A DNA stretch of 64,000 nt from Mycolicibacterium boenickei. GTDB taxonomy: Bacteria; Actinomycetota; Actinomycetes; Mycobacteriales; Mycobacteriaceae. The stretch is from NCBI RefSeq assembly GCF_010731295.1, contig NZ_AP022579.1:6386001-6450000 (forward strand), read 5' to 3'. How positions within the stretch are numbered: the stretch's first letter is position 1; every line of letters begins with the position of its first letter. The position numbers and the translations under genes are program-made. This document shows, one piece after another, positions 18,302 through 27,180 of the stretch. Below the pieces are notes generated by a model. The model did no database searches. It saw nothing but the letters and a program-made list of their open reading frames with translations, and had not been told where the DNA came from.

Positions 18302-20086
18302 TCAAAACCGGTACTCGCCCAGCCAGAGGGCACTGGCGCCGGTCACCGTGCGCCCGGCATTTTCGAGTACTCCGACGACCGATTGCCCGAGCAGGTTTCC
18401 GATGGCCTGCGGCAGCGAGGAGGCCGCCGGTTGTGAGGAAGGCTTGGGCCGCACCATGTCCAGCCACGACGAGCCCGGGTAGCTCAGCACCCGCACCTTG
18501 GTGTCCGGATCCAGTCCGGCCAGTACCTTGGCCCGGGTGATCGCGGTCCGCAGCCCGCCGAGCTCGTCGACGAGGCCGTGCTCCACGGCGTCGGCACCAG
18601 TCCAGATCCGTCCCCTCGCGACCTTGTCGACCTGCTCGACCGACAACTTGCGCCCGTCGGCCACCCGAGCGATGAAATCGGTGTAGAGCAGGTCGGCCTC
18701 GGCTTCGATCTGGGTGTGTTGTTCGTCGGTGAACGGCGCGTTCGACGACCAGGCATCCGCATTGGGGTTGGTACGCAAGGAATCCGAGCCCACCCCGAGC
18801 TTGTCTTTGAGTTCGCGCGAGACCAGCTTGCCGGTGACCACACCGATGGATCCGGTGATGGTGCCCGGGTTGGCCACGATCTCGTCGGCCGCCATCGACA
18901 CGTAGTAGCCGCCCGACGCCGCGACCGCACCCATCGAGGCGACGACGGGCTTGCCGCGCTCACGGGCCCGAACCACCTCTCGCCAAATGGTTTCCGAGCC
19001 GCTGACCGAACCGCCTGGACTGTCCACCCGCAGCACGATCGCCGATACCTCGTCGTCCGAGGCGGCCTCACGCAGGGCCGCGGCGATGGTGTCGCCACCG
19101 GCGTTGGAGCTGCCCAGGGGAAGCACCTGTGGGCCGCCGCGGCCGCTCACGATGGGACCGTGCAGCGTCACCACCGCAACGGTGGGCTTGGACTTGCGGC
19201 CGGGGATGGGCGGCGTCGGCACCTTCGGAGTGGTCCGGGCATAACGCGAGAGATAAAGCCGCGGTAGGGCATCCGGGTGGTTGTCGGCATCCGCACCGGC
19301 CTCCGTCGGGCCACCCGACAGTTCACCGATCCGCGAATAGACCTCGTCCCGGAACCCGATCCGGTCGATCAGGCCGGCCGTGACCGCTTCATCCCGCAAC
19401 ACCGGCGCCCGGTCGGCCAGCGTGTTGATCGTGTCGCCGGTCAGTTGCCGTGATTCGGCGATGGCCTGCCACACCTGCGACTGCAGGCTCTCGATCATCC
19501 GGCCGTCGGCCTCGCGTTGCGCATCGGTGTAGCGGTCTTCGGTGAAAATGTTTGCGGCGGACTTGTATTCACCGCGCGCCACGAACTGCGCCTCGATGCC
19601 CACCTTGTCCAGCGCATCGCGCAGGAACATCGCGTTGGTGGCGAAACCGATCAGACCGACCGTGCCCGACGGCTGCATCCACACCTCACGGAACGCCGAT
19701 GCCAGGTAGTAGGACAGCGTGCCGGGGTAGGTCTCCGCCCAGGCCAGTGTGGGCTTGACGTCGCTGAATGCCGCGATGGCGGCGCGCAGCTCCTGCACCG
19801 GGCCGGGTGCGGCAGCAGGCAGCTGCACCCGCGCGATCAGCCCGGCCACCCGATCGTCCTCGGCGGCACGGTGGATCGCCGCGACGGCCTGCCGCAGCAC
19901 CAGCGGCCGTCCGCCGCCCGAGATCACGGCCAGCGGGTCGAAGCCCGCGGTCTCCGGTGGCATGGTCTGCAGGTCCAGTTCCAGCACACACCCGTTGGGA
20001 ACGCCGTTGTGCCGGGCAGTGTCAACGCGCCGGACCAACGTCTTGAGGTCGTCCTGGCCGGGCAGTCCTGGGAGGAAGGCGAACAT
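18302..20086 (-). CDS. sppA: Signal peptide peptidase SppA (protease IV)
   Basis: 594 residues from ATG 20084-20086 (MFAFLPGLPGQ); the longer frame upstream overlaps the divergent gene and is unlikely. Two SppA domains are present. The catalytic Lys is expected at Lys175 in 'RGEYKSAANIF' and the nucleophile at Ser391 in 'GAVAASGGYYVS', preceded by 'VDSPGGSVSGSE'. It degrades cleaved signal peptides in the membrane. No clear N-terminal membrane anchor is seen, as in other actinobacterial forms. Its place beside rplO matches Rv0724. Confidence 0.9.
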   Translation of the reverse strand: MFAFLPGLPGQDDLKTLVRRVDTARHNGVPNGCVLELDLQTMPPETAGFDPLAVISGGGRPLVLRQAVAAIHRAAEDDRVAGLIARVQLPAAAPGPVQELRAAIAAFSDVKPTLAWAETYPGTLSYYLASAFREVWMQPSGTVGLIGFATNAMFLRDALDKVGIEAQFVARGEYKSAANIFTEDRYTDAQREADGRMIESLQSQVWQAIAESRQLTGDTINTLADRAPVLRDEAVTAGLIDRIGFRDEVYSRIGELSGGPTEAGADADNHPDALPRLYLSRYARTTPKVPTPPIPGRKSKPTVAVVTLHGPIVSGRGGPQVLPLGSSNAGGDTIAAALREAASDDEVSAIVLRVDSPGGSVSGSETIWREVVRARERGKPVVASMGAVAASGGYYVSMAADEIVANPGTITGSIGVVTGKLVSRELKDKLGVGSDSLRTNPNADAWSSNAPFTDEQHTQIEAEADLLYTDFIARVADGRKLSVEQVDKVARGRIWTGADAVEHGLVDELGGLRTAITRAKVLAGLDPDTKVRVLSYPGSSWLDMVRPKPSSQPAASSLPQAIGNLLGQSVVGVLENAGRTVTGASALWLGEYRF

Positions 20087-20162
20087 GAAATCGAGCCTAC
20101 CGATCCGCGGATTCTGCGCGCGACGACAAGAAGCCTCTGCCCGCCCACCCCATCGCCGTACC

Positions 20163-21101
20163 GTGATACGGGTGACGTTCTCCATCTCGCTCCCGCAGCT
20201 CGATCACGACGGCTTCGACGACACGGGCTTCAAGGCCTATCTGGCTCGCGCCGAGGAACTCGGTTTCGAGGGCGGTTGGACGATCGAGCAGACCGTGGGC
20301 CCGGCGCCGACGATCGCCCCGCTGGAGCTGCTGTCCTACGCCGCGGCGGTCACCACGACGCTGCGGCTGGGCGTGGCGGTTCTGGTCACTTCACTGCACG
20401 ACCCGTTGCAGCTGGCGTCCGCGATCACCGCGGTGGACCGGCTCAGCCACGGCCGCCTCGACGTCGGCGTGGCACCCGGCGGAGGTTTTCGGCAGTTCCC
20501 GGCCTTCGGGGTGGACCGCTCGACCTTCATCGCCAGCTTCACCGAAGGGCTGGAGTTGATGAAGGCCGCATGGTCGGACGAACCCCGGATCACCTTCCAC
20601 GGCCGGTTCCGCGATGTCGACGACCTGGCCATCAGCCCCAAACCGGTTCAGCGCCCGCACCCGCCGATCTGGTTCGGAGCCAACGCCCCGGTGGCGCTGG
20701 CCCGGGCCGTGCGCCACGGCGACGCATTTCTCGGCGCCGGCTCCTCGACCACCGCAGCCTTCGCCGAGGCCGTGCGCACGGTGCGCCGGGAGATCGACGA
20801 GCAGGGCAAGGATGCGGACCGGTTCCGAATCGGCAAGCGGGTGTATCTCATCGTCGACGACGACAGCGAGCGCGCTCGGGACCGGGTGGCTGCGGGGCTG
20901 CGCCGCATCTACGGGGACCGGGCCGAGCAGCTCACCGAGGTGGCGGTGGCCGGCACGGTGGACGAGGTGGTGCGGGGGCTTCGTGCGGTTCTCGACGCGG
21001 GCGCGCAGACCATCGTGCTCAACCCGACCGGCGCGACGATCGCCGAGGACCGCGAGCAGATGGAGCGACTGGCCGCCGATGTGATCCCGCGGCTCACCTA
21101 G
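20163..21101 (+). CDS. LLM-class F420-dependent oxidoreductase
   Basis: 312 residues from GTG 20163 (MIRVTFSISLPQ); GTG 20172 is an alternative. Luciferase-like TIM-barrel features: 'YLARAEELGFEGGWTIEQ', 'LRLGVAVLVTSLHDPLQLASAITAVDRLSHGR', 'DVGVAPGG' and 'KPVQRPHPPIWFGAN'. Mycobacterial members mostly use coenzyme F420; the substrate is unknown. It diverges from sppA by 76 bp and is convergent with rplO, with a long hairpin between the two stops. Confidence 0.85.
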   Translation: MIRVTFSISLPQLDHDGFDDTGFKAYLARAEELGFEGGWTIEQTVGPAPTIAPLELLSYAAAVTTTLRLGVAVLVTSLHDPLQLASAITAVDRLSHGRLDVGVAPGGGFRQFPAFGVDRSTFIASFTEGLELMKAAWSDEPRITFHGRFRDVDDLAISPKPVQRPHPPIWFGANAPVALARAVRHGDAFLGAGSSTTAAFAEAVRTVRREIDEQGKDADRFRIGKRVYLIVDDDSERARDRVAAGLRRIYGDRAEQLTEVAVAGTVDEVVRGLRAVLDAGAQTIVLNPTGATIAEDREQMERLAADVIPRLT

Positions 21102-21105
21102 CCTG

Positions 21106-21165
21106 GCGAGCAGACGCGAAAACCCCCTAAACCACGCGGGTTAGGGGGTTTTCACGTCTGCTCGC
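21106..21165. terminator. Long bidirectional terminator hairpin, rplO side
   Basis: Arms 21106-21130 and 21141-21165 pair almost perfectly. The outer part is GCGAGCAGACG/CGTCTGCTCGC, then a 2-bp mismatch, then an inner AAAACCCCCTAA/TTAGGGGGTTTT. It lies between the convergent oxidoreductase and rplO stops. The run of T on either strand inside the stem and the GC-rich base suit a terminator read in both directions. The same arms recur at 58,640. Confidence 0.8.
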
Positions 21166-21174
21166 GCAGAAAAA

Positions 21175-21618
21175 CTACAGCTCGGTGGCCGAACCGCCGG
21201 CAGCGGTGATGGCCTCACGGGCGCTACCGCTGAACTTGTTGGCGGTGACGTCGACCTTGACGGCCAGCTTGCCTTCGCCGAGAACCTTCACCAGGGAGTT
21301 CTTGCGAACCAGGCCCTTGGCAACCAGCTCGTCGACACCGATGGTGCCGCCCTGCGGGAACGCCTTGGCGATCTCGCCGACGTTGACGACCTGGTACTCG
21401 GTCCGGAAGCGGTTCTTGAAGCCCTTGAGCTTCGGCAGCCGCATGTGGATCGGCATCTGGCCACCCTCGAACGTCGCGGGGACGTTCTTGCGGGCCTTGG
21501 TGCCCTTGGTACCACGACCGGCGGTCTTACCCTTGGAGCCCTCACCACGACCAACGCGGGTCTTGGCGGTCTTCTCTCCGGGGGCGGGCTTCAGGTCGTG
21601 AAGCTTGATAACGGACAT
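21175..21618 (-). CDS. rplO: 50S ribosomal protein L15
   Basis: A 147-residue protein opening with [16 protein letters not shown] and a Gly/Arg/Lys-rich extension ([17 protein letters not shown]) that threads into 23S rRNA. Binds late in 50S assembly. Last gene of the leftward spc-type operon; its ATG overlaps the rpmD stop by one base (TGATG). It ends 10 bp from the long hairpin. Confidence 0.97.
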   Translation of the reverse strand: MSVIKLHDLKPAPGEKTAKTRVGRGEGSKGKTAGRGTKGTKARKNVPATFEGGQMPIHMRLPKLKGFKNRFRTEYQVVNVGEIAKAFPQGGTIGVDELVAKGLVRKNSLVKVLGEGKLAVKVDVTANKFSGSAREAITAAGGSATEL

Positions 21619-21803
21619 CAGGACTTCACCTCCTCCACCTCGATGAGGTGATGAACGGCCTTGATCAGACCGCGGGTCTGAGCGTTGTCCTCACGCACCA
21701 CGGACTGACGAATCTTCTTCAGTCCCAGGGTCCGCAGGCTTTCGCGCTGCTTCCAGCGTGCGCCGATGGTTCCGCGCACCTGGGTGATCTTGAGTTCTGC
21801 CAT
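21618..21803 (-). CDS. rpmD: 50S ribosomal protein L30
   Basis: A 61-residue protein, [19 protein letters not shown], with the L30 '[22 protein letters not shown]' segment. Normal length. It overlaps rplO by one base and lies 2 bp after rpsE, so the three are coupled. Confidence 0.97.
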   Translation of the reverse strand: MAELKITQVRGTIGARWKQRESLRTLGLKKIRQSVVREDNAQTRGLIKAVHHLIEVEEVKS

Positions 21804-21805
21804 GG

Positions 21806-22456
21806 TTATGCCGATCCCTCACGCGCTGCTGCGGCAGCCAGCGCTTCGCTCTCGCGCCGGGCCTTCAGCATGCCGGCCGGCGCCACGTCCTCGAGCGGCA
21901 GACCGCGACGGGCCGCCACCTCTTCGGGCCGCTGGATCTGCTTCAGCGCGGCAACGGTGGCGTGCACCACGTTGATCGCGTTGTCGCTGCCCAGCGACTT
22001 GGCCAGGATGTCGTGCACGCCGGCGCATTCCAGCACCGCGCGAGCCGCACCACCGGCGATGACACCGGTACCGGGGCTGGCCGGGCGCAACATCACGACA
22101 CCGGCAGCGGCCTCGCCCTGAACCGGGTGCACGATGGTGCCACCGATCAGCGGAACGCGGAAGAAGCCCTTGCGAGCCTCCTCGACGCCCTTGGCGATTG
22201 CGGCCGGAACTTCCTTGGCCTTGCCGTAGCCGACGCCGACCATGCCCTTGCCGTCACCGACGATGACCAGTGCGGTGAAGCTGAAGCGCCGACCACCCTT
22301 GACCACCTTGGAGACGCGGTTGATCGACACCACGCGCTCGATGTAATTGCTCTTCTCGCCGCTGTCGCGGCCTCCACGGCCACCGCGGTCGTCGCGACGG
22401 CCGCGGCCGCCACGGTTCTCCGACGCCGGAGCGGCTCCTGCCTGCTCGGCCATCAT
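21806..22456 (-). CDS. rpsE: 30S ribosomal protein S5
   Basis: 216 residues. An Arg/Gly-rich N-terminal extension (about 35 residues, many RGG-like repeats) precedes the S5 core '[20 protein letters not shown]' and '[20 protein letters not shown]'. The extension is usual for mycobacterial S5. The protein acts in decoding accuracy and the mRNA entry helicase. Confidence 0.97.
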   Translation of the reverse strand: MMAEQAGAAPASENRGGRGRRDDRGGRGGRDSGEKSNYIERVVSINRVSKVVKGGRRFSFTALVIVGDGKGMVGVGYGKAKEVPAAIAKGVEEARKGFFRVPLIGGTIVHPVQGEAAAGVVMLRPASPGTGVIAGGAARAVLECAGVHDILAKSLGSDNAINVVHATVAALKQIQRPEEVAARRGLPLEDVAPAGMLKARRESEALAAAAAREGSA

Positions 22457-22478
22457 GCAGTCCTCTCGTTGACAGTCA

Positions 22479-22886
22479 TCAGAATTTCAGCCCGCCCTCG
22501 CGCGCGGCATCCGCCAGCGCGGCGATCCGGCCGCCATAGGTGTAGCCACCGCGGTCGAACACAACGGTGTCGATGCCGGCAGCCTTGGCGCGCTCGGCGA
22601 TCAGCTGACCGACCCGAACGCTGTGCGCCTTCTTGTCACCTTCGACGGCGCGAACGTCGGCTTCGATCGACGATGCAGCCGCCAGCGTGACGCCCTGCAG
22701 GTCGTCGACGAGCTGCACGTGGATGTGGCGAGCCGAACGGTTGACCACCAGACGCGGGGTCTGAGCGGTGCCGGAGACCTTCTTGCGCAACCGGGCGTGC
22801 CGACGCAGCCGGGAGTTGCGGCGGGTCTCAGAGATGTTCTGCCCCACCGGCTTACGGGCGGTGGCAGCTTCAGTCTTAGCAGCCAT
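22479..22886 (-). CDS. rplR: 50S ribosomal protein L18
   Basis: A 135-residue 5S-rRNA-binding protein. It has '[19 protein letters not shown]', '[22 protein letters not shown]' and the C-terminal '[20 protein letters not shown]'. It lies 2 bp after rplF and 22 bp before rpsE. Confidence 0.97.
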   Translation of the reverse strand: MAAKTEAATARKPVGQNISETRRNSRLRRHARLRKKVSGTAQTPRLVVNRSARHIHVQLVDDLQGVTLAAASSIEADVRAVEGDKKAHSVRVGQLIAERAKAAGIDTVVFDRGGYTYGGRIAALADAAREGGLKF

Positions 22887-22888
22887 GA

Positions 22889-23428
22889 TTACTTACCTGT
22901 CTTTCCGACCTTGCGGCGGATCTGCTCACCCTCGTAACGCACGCCCTTGCCCTTGTACGGGTCGGGGCGGCGCAGGCGGCGGATGACCGCGGAGATCTGA
23001 CCGACCTTTTGCTTGTCGATGCCTGAGACCGAGAACTTGGTGGGCGTCTCGACGGCGAAGGTGATGCCCTCCGGCGCCTCGATCACCACGGGGTGGCTGT
23101 AACCGAGTGCGAACTCCAGGTTGGAACCCTTGAGCTGGACGCGGTAGCCGACGCCGAAGATCTCCATCTTGCGGGTGTAGCCCTCGGTGACACCGGTGAC
23201 CAGGTTGGCCACCAGGGTCCGGGACAGACCGTGCAGGGAGCGGCTGCGCCGCTCGTCATCGGGACGGCTGACCACGATGGCGCCGTCGTCGTTGCGCTCG
23301 ACGGTGATCGGCTCAGCGACATCCAGGGTCAGGGTGCCCTTGGGGCCCTTGACCGAGACGTTGCGGCCGTCGATCGTCACATCGACCCCGGCGGGAACCA
23401 GGACCGGCTGCTTTCCAATACGCGACAT
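22889..23428 (-). CDS. rplF: 50S ribosomal protein L6
   Basis: 179 residues from ATG 23426-23428 ([15 protein letters not shown]), the usual L6 start and length; the open frame continues upstream only as overlap with rpsH. Two L6 repeats are visible, and the C-terminal '[16 protein letters not shown]' is the family signature that contacts 23S rRNA near the sarcin-ricin loop. Confidence 0.97.
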   Translation of the reverse strand: MSRIGKQPVLVPAGVDVTIDGRNVSVKGPKGTLTLDVAEPITVERNDDGAIVVSRPDDERRSRSLHGLSRTLVANLVTGVTEGYTRKMEIFGVGYRVQLKGSNLEFALGYSHPVVIEAPEGITFAVETPTKFSVSGIDKQKVGQISAVIRRLRRPDPYKGKGVRYEGEQIRRKVGKTGK

Positions 23429-23441
23429 GTTTTGCTGCCCC

Positions 23442-23840
23442 CTACCAGACGTAAGCGAGGACTTCGCCGCCCACGCCCTGTCGAGCTGCCTGGCGGTCGG
23501 TGAGCAGGCCCGAGGACGTGGAGATGATCGCCACGCCCAGGCCGCCGAGCACCCGAGGCAGATTGGTGGATTTTGCGTAGACCCGCAGGCCGGGCTTGGA
23601 CACCCGGCGCAGGCCGGCGATGCTGCGCTCACGGCTGGGGCCGTACTTGAGCGACACCACCAGGGACTTGCCGACGCGAGCATCCTCGGTGCGGTAGTCG
23701 TTGATGTAGCCCTCTTTCTTGAGGATCTCGGCGATGTTCGCCTTGATCTTCGAGTGGGGCAGAGTCACCTCATCGTGGTACGCCGAATTGGCGTTGCGCA
23801 GACGTGTCAAAAAGTCTGCGATCGGGTCAGTCATCGTCAT
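23442..23840 (-). CDS. rpsH: 30S ribosomal protein S8
   Basis: 132 residues, [18 protein letters not shown], with the C-terminal signature '[19 protein letters not shown]'. A second ATG two codons in is possible. Binds 16S rRNA and in E. coli is the spc-operon translational repressor; no matching mRNA target was checked here. Confidence 0.97.
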   Translation of the reverse strand: MTMTDPIADFLTRLRNANSAYHDEVTLPHSKIKANIAEILKKEGYINDYRTEDARVGKSLVVSLKYGPSRERSIAGLRRVSKPGLRVYAKSTNLPRVLGGLGVAIISTSSGLLTDRQAARQGVGGEVLAYVW

Positions 23841-23925
23841 GACAACCGGCTCACCTTCCTCGCGGCGGTTCCCCGTACCCAGTTTTTGGGGGAGGCCTTC
23901 CGCAACCTGTTGTTGGGGGTCTGTG

Positions 23926-24111
23926 TTACCAGCTGGACTTCTGCACGCCGGGCAGCTCGCCCGCGTGCGCCATCTCGCGCAGGCAGATACGGCACAGCCC
24001 GAACTTGCGGTAGACCGAGTGCGGGCGACCGCACTTGTTGCACCGCGTGTACGCGCGAACCGCGAACTTGGGCTTCTTGTTGGCCTTGTGGATCAACGCC
24101 TTCTTTGCCAT
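23926..24111 (-). CDS. rpsN: 30S ribosomal protein S14, zinc-binding type Z
   Basis: 61 residues with two CxxC pairs (Cys in '[22 protein letters not shown]'-type arrangement, pairs about 13 residues apart) that bind zinc. This C+ form is the operon copy (rpsN1/rpsZ); mycobacteria usually keep a zinc-free paralogue elsewhere under Zur control. An 85-bp gap, larger than elsewhere in the operon, separates it from rpsH. Confidence 0.96.
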   Translation of the reverse strand: MAKKALIHKANKKPKFAVRAYTRCNKCGRPHSVYRKFGLCRICLREMAHAGELPGVQKSSW

Positions 24112-24115
24112 GTGC

Positions 24116-24679
24116 TCAGTTCTCCTTGAAGGGGAAGCCCAGCGCCTTCAGCAGCGCACGGCCTTCGTCGTCGTTGGTCGCCGAGGTGACGACGGTGATG
24201 TCCATGCCGCGGGGACGGTCGATGGAATCCACGTCGATCTCGTGGAACATCGACTGCTCGTTGAGGCCGAAGGTGTAGTTGCCGGTGCCGTCGAACTGCT
24301 TGCCGTTGAGGCCGCGGAAGTCGCGGATACGGGGCAGGGCGATCGAGATCAGCCGGTCCAGGAACTCCCACATCCGGTCGCCGCGCAGGGTGACGCGGGC
24401 GCCGATGGGCATGCCCTCACGCAGCTTGAACTGTGCGATGGACTTGCGGGCCTTGCGGATCTCCGGCTTCTGGCCGGTGATCAGCTGCAGGTCACTGACC
24501 GCACCGTTGATCAGCTTGGCGTCACGGGCAGCGTCGCCGACACCCATGTTGACGACAACCTTGACGACGCCCGGGATCTGCATGACGTTGTCGAACTCGA
24601 ACTGCTTGTTCAGCGCCTCACGGATCTCTTCGCGGTAGCGCTGCTTCAGCCGGGGCTGAACCTTCTCTGGTGCAGTCAT
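24116..24679 (-). CDS. rplE: 50S ribosomal protein L5
   Basis: 187 residues with '[23 protein letters not shown]', '[17 protein letters not shown]' and '[16 protein letters not shown]'. Binds 5S rRNA and contacts the P-site tRNA. Its start overlaps the rplX stop by one base, and rpsN follows after 4 bp. Confidence 0.97.
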   Translation of the reverse strand: MTAPEKVQPRLKQRYREEIREALNKQFEFDNVMQIPGVVKVVVNMGVGDAARDAKLINGAVSDLQLITGQKPEIRKARKSIAQFKLREGMPIGARVTLRGDRMWEFLDRLISIALPRIRDFRGLNGKQFDGTGNYTFGLNEQSMFHEIDVDSIDRPRGMDITVVTSATNDDEGRALLKALGFPFKEN

Positions 24680-24996
24680 CAGATGTCCTTGCCATTGGTC
24701 TTGGCGATGCGGACCTTCTTGCCGGTCTCCTCATCGACGCGGTAACCCACGCGGGTCGGCTTGCCGTCGGAATCGACGACCATCACGTTGGACACGTGGA
24801 TGGCGGCTTCCTGAGTGACGATGCCGCCCGACGACGCGCCACGCTCGTTCTGCGACTGCGCGGTGTGCTTCTTGATCCGGTTGACGCCCTCGACCAGGAC
24901 CTTGTCGCGGGTCGGGTAGGCCTCGATGACCTTGCCCTTCGCGCCCTTGTCCTTACCCGAGACCACCAGCACGGTGTCGCCCTTGTGGACCTTCAT
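24679..24996 (-). CDS. rplX: 50S ribosomal protein L24
   Basis: 105 residues from ATG 24994-24996 ([18 protein letters not shown]). A GTG one codon upstream is in frame, but the ATG gives the standard start. The KOW motif is at the N-terminus. One of the first proteins to bind 23S rRNA. It overlaps the rplN stop. Confidence 0.97.
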   Translation of the reverse strand: MKVHKGDTVLVVSGKDKGAKGKVIEAYPTRDKVLVEGVNRIKKHTAQSQNERGASSGGIVTQEAAIHVSNVMVVDSDGKPTRVGYRVDEETGKKVRIAKTNGKDI

Positions 24997-25364
24997 CACA
25001 AAACCTCCGGCGCCAGCGAGACGATCTTCATGAAGCGCTTCTCGCGCAGTTCCCGCCCGACGGGCCCGAAGATGCGGGTGCCGCGGGGGTCGTTGTCGGC
25101 CTTGATGATGACGGCCGCGTTCTCGTCGAACTTGATGTAGCTGCCATCGGCACGGCGGCGCTCCTTGACGGTGCGCACCACGACGGCCTTGACGACATCG
25201 CCGCGCTTGACGTTGCCGCCGGGGATGGCGTCCTTGACGGTCGCGACGATGACATCACCGATGCCTGCGTAGCGTCGCGATGAGCCACCGAGCACACGGA
25301 TGCACAAGATCTCCTTGGCGCCCGTGTTGTCGGCGACCTTCAACCGCGATTCCTGCTGAATCAC
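24996..25364 (-). CDS. rplN: 50S ribosomal protein L14
   Basis: 122 residues, [20 protein letters not shown], with '[17 protein letters not shown]' and '[13 protein letters not shown]'. It is the first gene of the leftward block rplN-rplX-rplE-rpsN-rpsH-rplF-rplR-rpsE-rpmD-rplO. Because 33 kb of other genes separate it from rpsQ, this block needs its own promoter; a good candidate is at 25495-25523. Confidence 0.98.
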   Translation of the reverse strand: MIQQESRLKVADNTGAKEILCIRVLGGSSRRYAGIGDVIVATVKDAIPGGNVKRGDVVKAVVVRTVKERRRADGSYIKFDENAAVIIKADNDPRGTRIFGPVGRELREKRFMKIVSLAPEVL

Positions 25365-25494
25365 TCGATCTCCTGACCTGGTTTTGTATGCACGCCAGAT
25401 ACCGACCTGGACGTGCGCGGTCTTTGTTTCCGAAGGGCACGCGGGGCTGACTCAAAACAGCAGTCAACCGAGGTCTGCCCAAGGCAACCCCTAC

Positions 25495-25523
25495 ATACTA
25501 GGTGAGCACGGCGAATGCGCCAA
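25495..25523 (-). promoter_or_regulatory. Candidate housekeeping promoter of the rplN operon
   Basis: Minus strand: -35 TTGGCG (plus 25518-25523), 17-bp spacer, -10 TAGTAT (plus 25495-25500). The predicted start near 25,488 gives a leader of roughly 120 nt before rplN. The rest of the 186-bp gap (25365-25550) shows no clear hairpin or upstream ORF. Confidence 0.55.
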
Positions 25524-25550
25524 ATCGCCGCGGATCGCGATCAGCGGCCG

Positions 25551-26426
25551 TCAGCCGGCCACGCAGCGAAATCCGATGTGGGTGGTCGCGCTGTCCTGCG
25601 CTTGCGGTGACCGCGCGGCCGGCCGGTAACGGTGGCAGTACTCCGGCGCGCACAGGTGCGAACCGCCCTTGAGCGCGTGATTCACCGTGGGATCGGCGGT
25701 GGCCGGTGGCGGGCAGCACGCCGGCGCATCGGCCTGCAGCCGGTGCTGGCCGGTGAACCGCGTGGTGGTCCATTCCCACACGTTGCCGATCATGTCCGAG
25801 AGGCCGAACGCGTTCGCCGGGAAGCTTCCGACCGGCGAGGTGCCGCGCCAGCCGAGCGCGCCGTCGTTGCGGTACGGGAACCGCCCCTGCCAGGTATTGG
25901 CCATCAACTGGCCGCGGGGGGTCACCTCGTCTCCCCAGGCATAGGTGCCCTCGACTCCCCCTCGTGCCGCGTACTCCCACTCGGCTTCCGTGGGCAACCG
26001 CCGCCCAGCCCAGGCCGCGTACGCCGCGGCGTCCGGGTACGCCACCTGGACGACGGGATGGTCGGATCCGGCCGGCTCACGATCGGGGCCGAACGGTCGA
26101 CGCCAGTTCGCGCCGGGCACCCAGTCCCACCACTGGCGCCAGTCCCGCAGATCGACGGGTCCGTCGGTGGGCCGGAACACCAGAGCGCCGGGCACCAGGT
26201 CGGCCTCGTCCACGCCGGGATACAACGCAGGATCCATCGGCCGTTCGGCGATCGTGACGTACCCGGTGGCCTCGACGAAGGCCCCGAACTGGGCGGTGGT
26301 GACCGGATGCTTCTCGATGGCGAATGCGGCGACGGTGACGCTGTGCACCGGGGTCTCTTCGGGGTAGAACGCCGTCGAACCCATCTGGAAGGTCCCGCCG
26401 GGAAGTTCGATGAGTTCGGTGGCCAC
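25551..26426 (-). CDS. Formylglycine-generating enzyme (sulfatase maturase)
   Basis: 291 residues. FGE-sulfatase-domain features: 'LPGGTFQMGS' at the start, 'RRLPTEAEWEYAARGG', 'DMIGNVWEWTTTRF', and the C-terminal 'GGSHLCAPEYCHRYRPAAR' with the copper-binding catalytic cysteines Cys259 and Cys264, then 'IGFRCV'. It oxidises the Cys of CxPxR motifs in sulfatases to formylglycine. It is the third gene of atsA-lipoprotein-FGE, so its most likely client is AtsA. Corresponds to Rv0712 by position and sequence. Confidence 0.93.
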   Translation of the reverse strand: MATELIELPGGTFQMGSTAFYPEETPVHSVTVAAFAIEKHPVTTAQFGAFVEATGYVTIAERPMDPALYPGVDEADLVPGALVFRPTDGPVDLRDWRQWWDWVPGANWRRPFGPDREPAGSDHPVVQVAYPDAAAYAAWAGRRLPTEAEWEYAARGGVEGTYAWGDEVTPRGQLMANTWQGRFPYRNDGALGWRGTSPVGSFPANAFGLSDMIGNVWEWTTTRFTGQHRLQADAPACCPPPATADPTVNHALKGGSHLCAPEYCHRYRPAARSPQAQDSATTHIGFRCVAG

Positions 26427-26460
26427 GGCACCGAGGCTAGTCCCGCCGACCGCCGGCCGT

Positions 26461-27177
26461 TCAGCCCGGCATCGTGACCCCGAAGTCGGCGAGCATCGCC
26501 GAGCGGGCTTCGTCGAATCCGGGTGTTTCGCCGGGCGCCTCGAGACGGACGACGGCCAGGAAATCGCCGCTGTTGGTCCACAGGTGCACGATGCGGTCGG
26601 CGTAATCCGTGGCCTTGCCGGGTTGCTCGGCCACCATGCCCATGAGTTTCTGGCCGCTGTAGCCGCACAGGTCGCCGGGTAACACGCTGACGCTGTTGAT
26701 CGGGTACTTCTTCACACGGTCGTCGCTGTAGCGCTCGAAGTCGTCCCGCGCGTCGCGGCTCGTCGGCGTGAGGGTGATCTCGGCGGTCATCCCGGCGGGC
26801 CCGGTCAGCCGTACCCCCTCACCGTGAGATGTCGCCTCGGAGAACCCTTCCGGGACACCGACGGTGAGTGTCGGCGAGCCCGGCACCGAGCTGTGGACGG
26901 TGACGGTGTGTCCGGCCGGGGGCGGGCAGGTGACCTCACCGGGCGCGAGGACCCGCGTGGTGGTGGGCTCGACGCCGTAGACCGGCATCTCGAACGACGG
27001 CGCCGACGAGGTCTCGTCGGATTTCGTCGTCGTGGGCTGAGGTTGCGTGGTGCCGGCCGTCGTCGTGCCAGGGACCGTCGTCGCAGCGTGCGAACCCTCG
27101 ACAGTGCTGGTGGCGCACCCTGACAGCACGGCGATGGCGACCGTGCCCATACCCAACCGGATCAGTGCCGGGTTCAT
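26461..27177 (-). CDS. Putative lipoprotein of unknown function in the sulfatase operon
   Basis: 238 residues. The signal peptide ends in a lipobox 'AVLSGC' with Cys21, followed by a Thr/Pro/Ser-rich linker (about residues 23-60) and a compact domain resembling surface-exposed mycobacterial LpqN/LppX-like modules only loosely. I do not recognise a named family. It lies 3 bp after atsA and 34 bp before FGE, so it is co-transcribed with them and probably works at the cell surface with the sulfatase or its substrate. M. tuberculosis has a different-looking membrane protein (Rv0713) in the corresponding interval. Confidence 0.65.
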   Translation of the reverse strand: MNPALIRLGMGTVAIAVLSGCATSTVEGSHAATTVPGTTTAGTTQPQPTTTKSDETSSAPSFEMPVYGVEPTTTRVLAPGEVTCPPPAGHTVTVHSSVPGSPTLTVGVPEGFSEATSHGEGVRLTGPAGMTAEITLTPTSRDARDDFERYSDDRVKKYPINSVSVLPGDLCGYSGQKLMGMVAEQPGKATDYADRIVHLWTNSGDFLAVVRLEAPGETPGFDEARSAMLADFGVTMPG

Positions 27178-27180
27178 CGC

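Noticed and set aside
20087-20185. N-terminal extension of SppA
   Set aside because: The 33 extra residues are Arg-rich, overlap the start of the divergent oxidoreductase gene and are unlike SppA starts; ATG 20086 is preferred.
23841-23925. 85-bp gap between rpsN and rpsH as a possible small RNA or extra gene
   Set aside because: No open frame, hairpin or promoter stands out; the gap is just larger than its neighbours.
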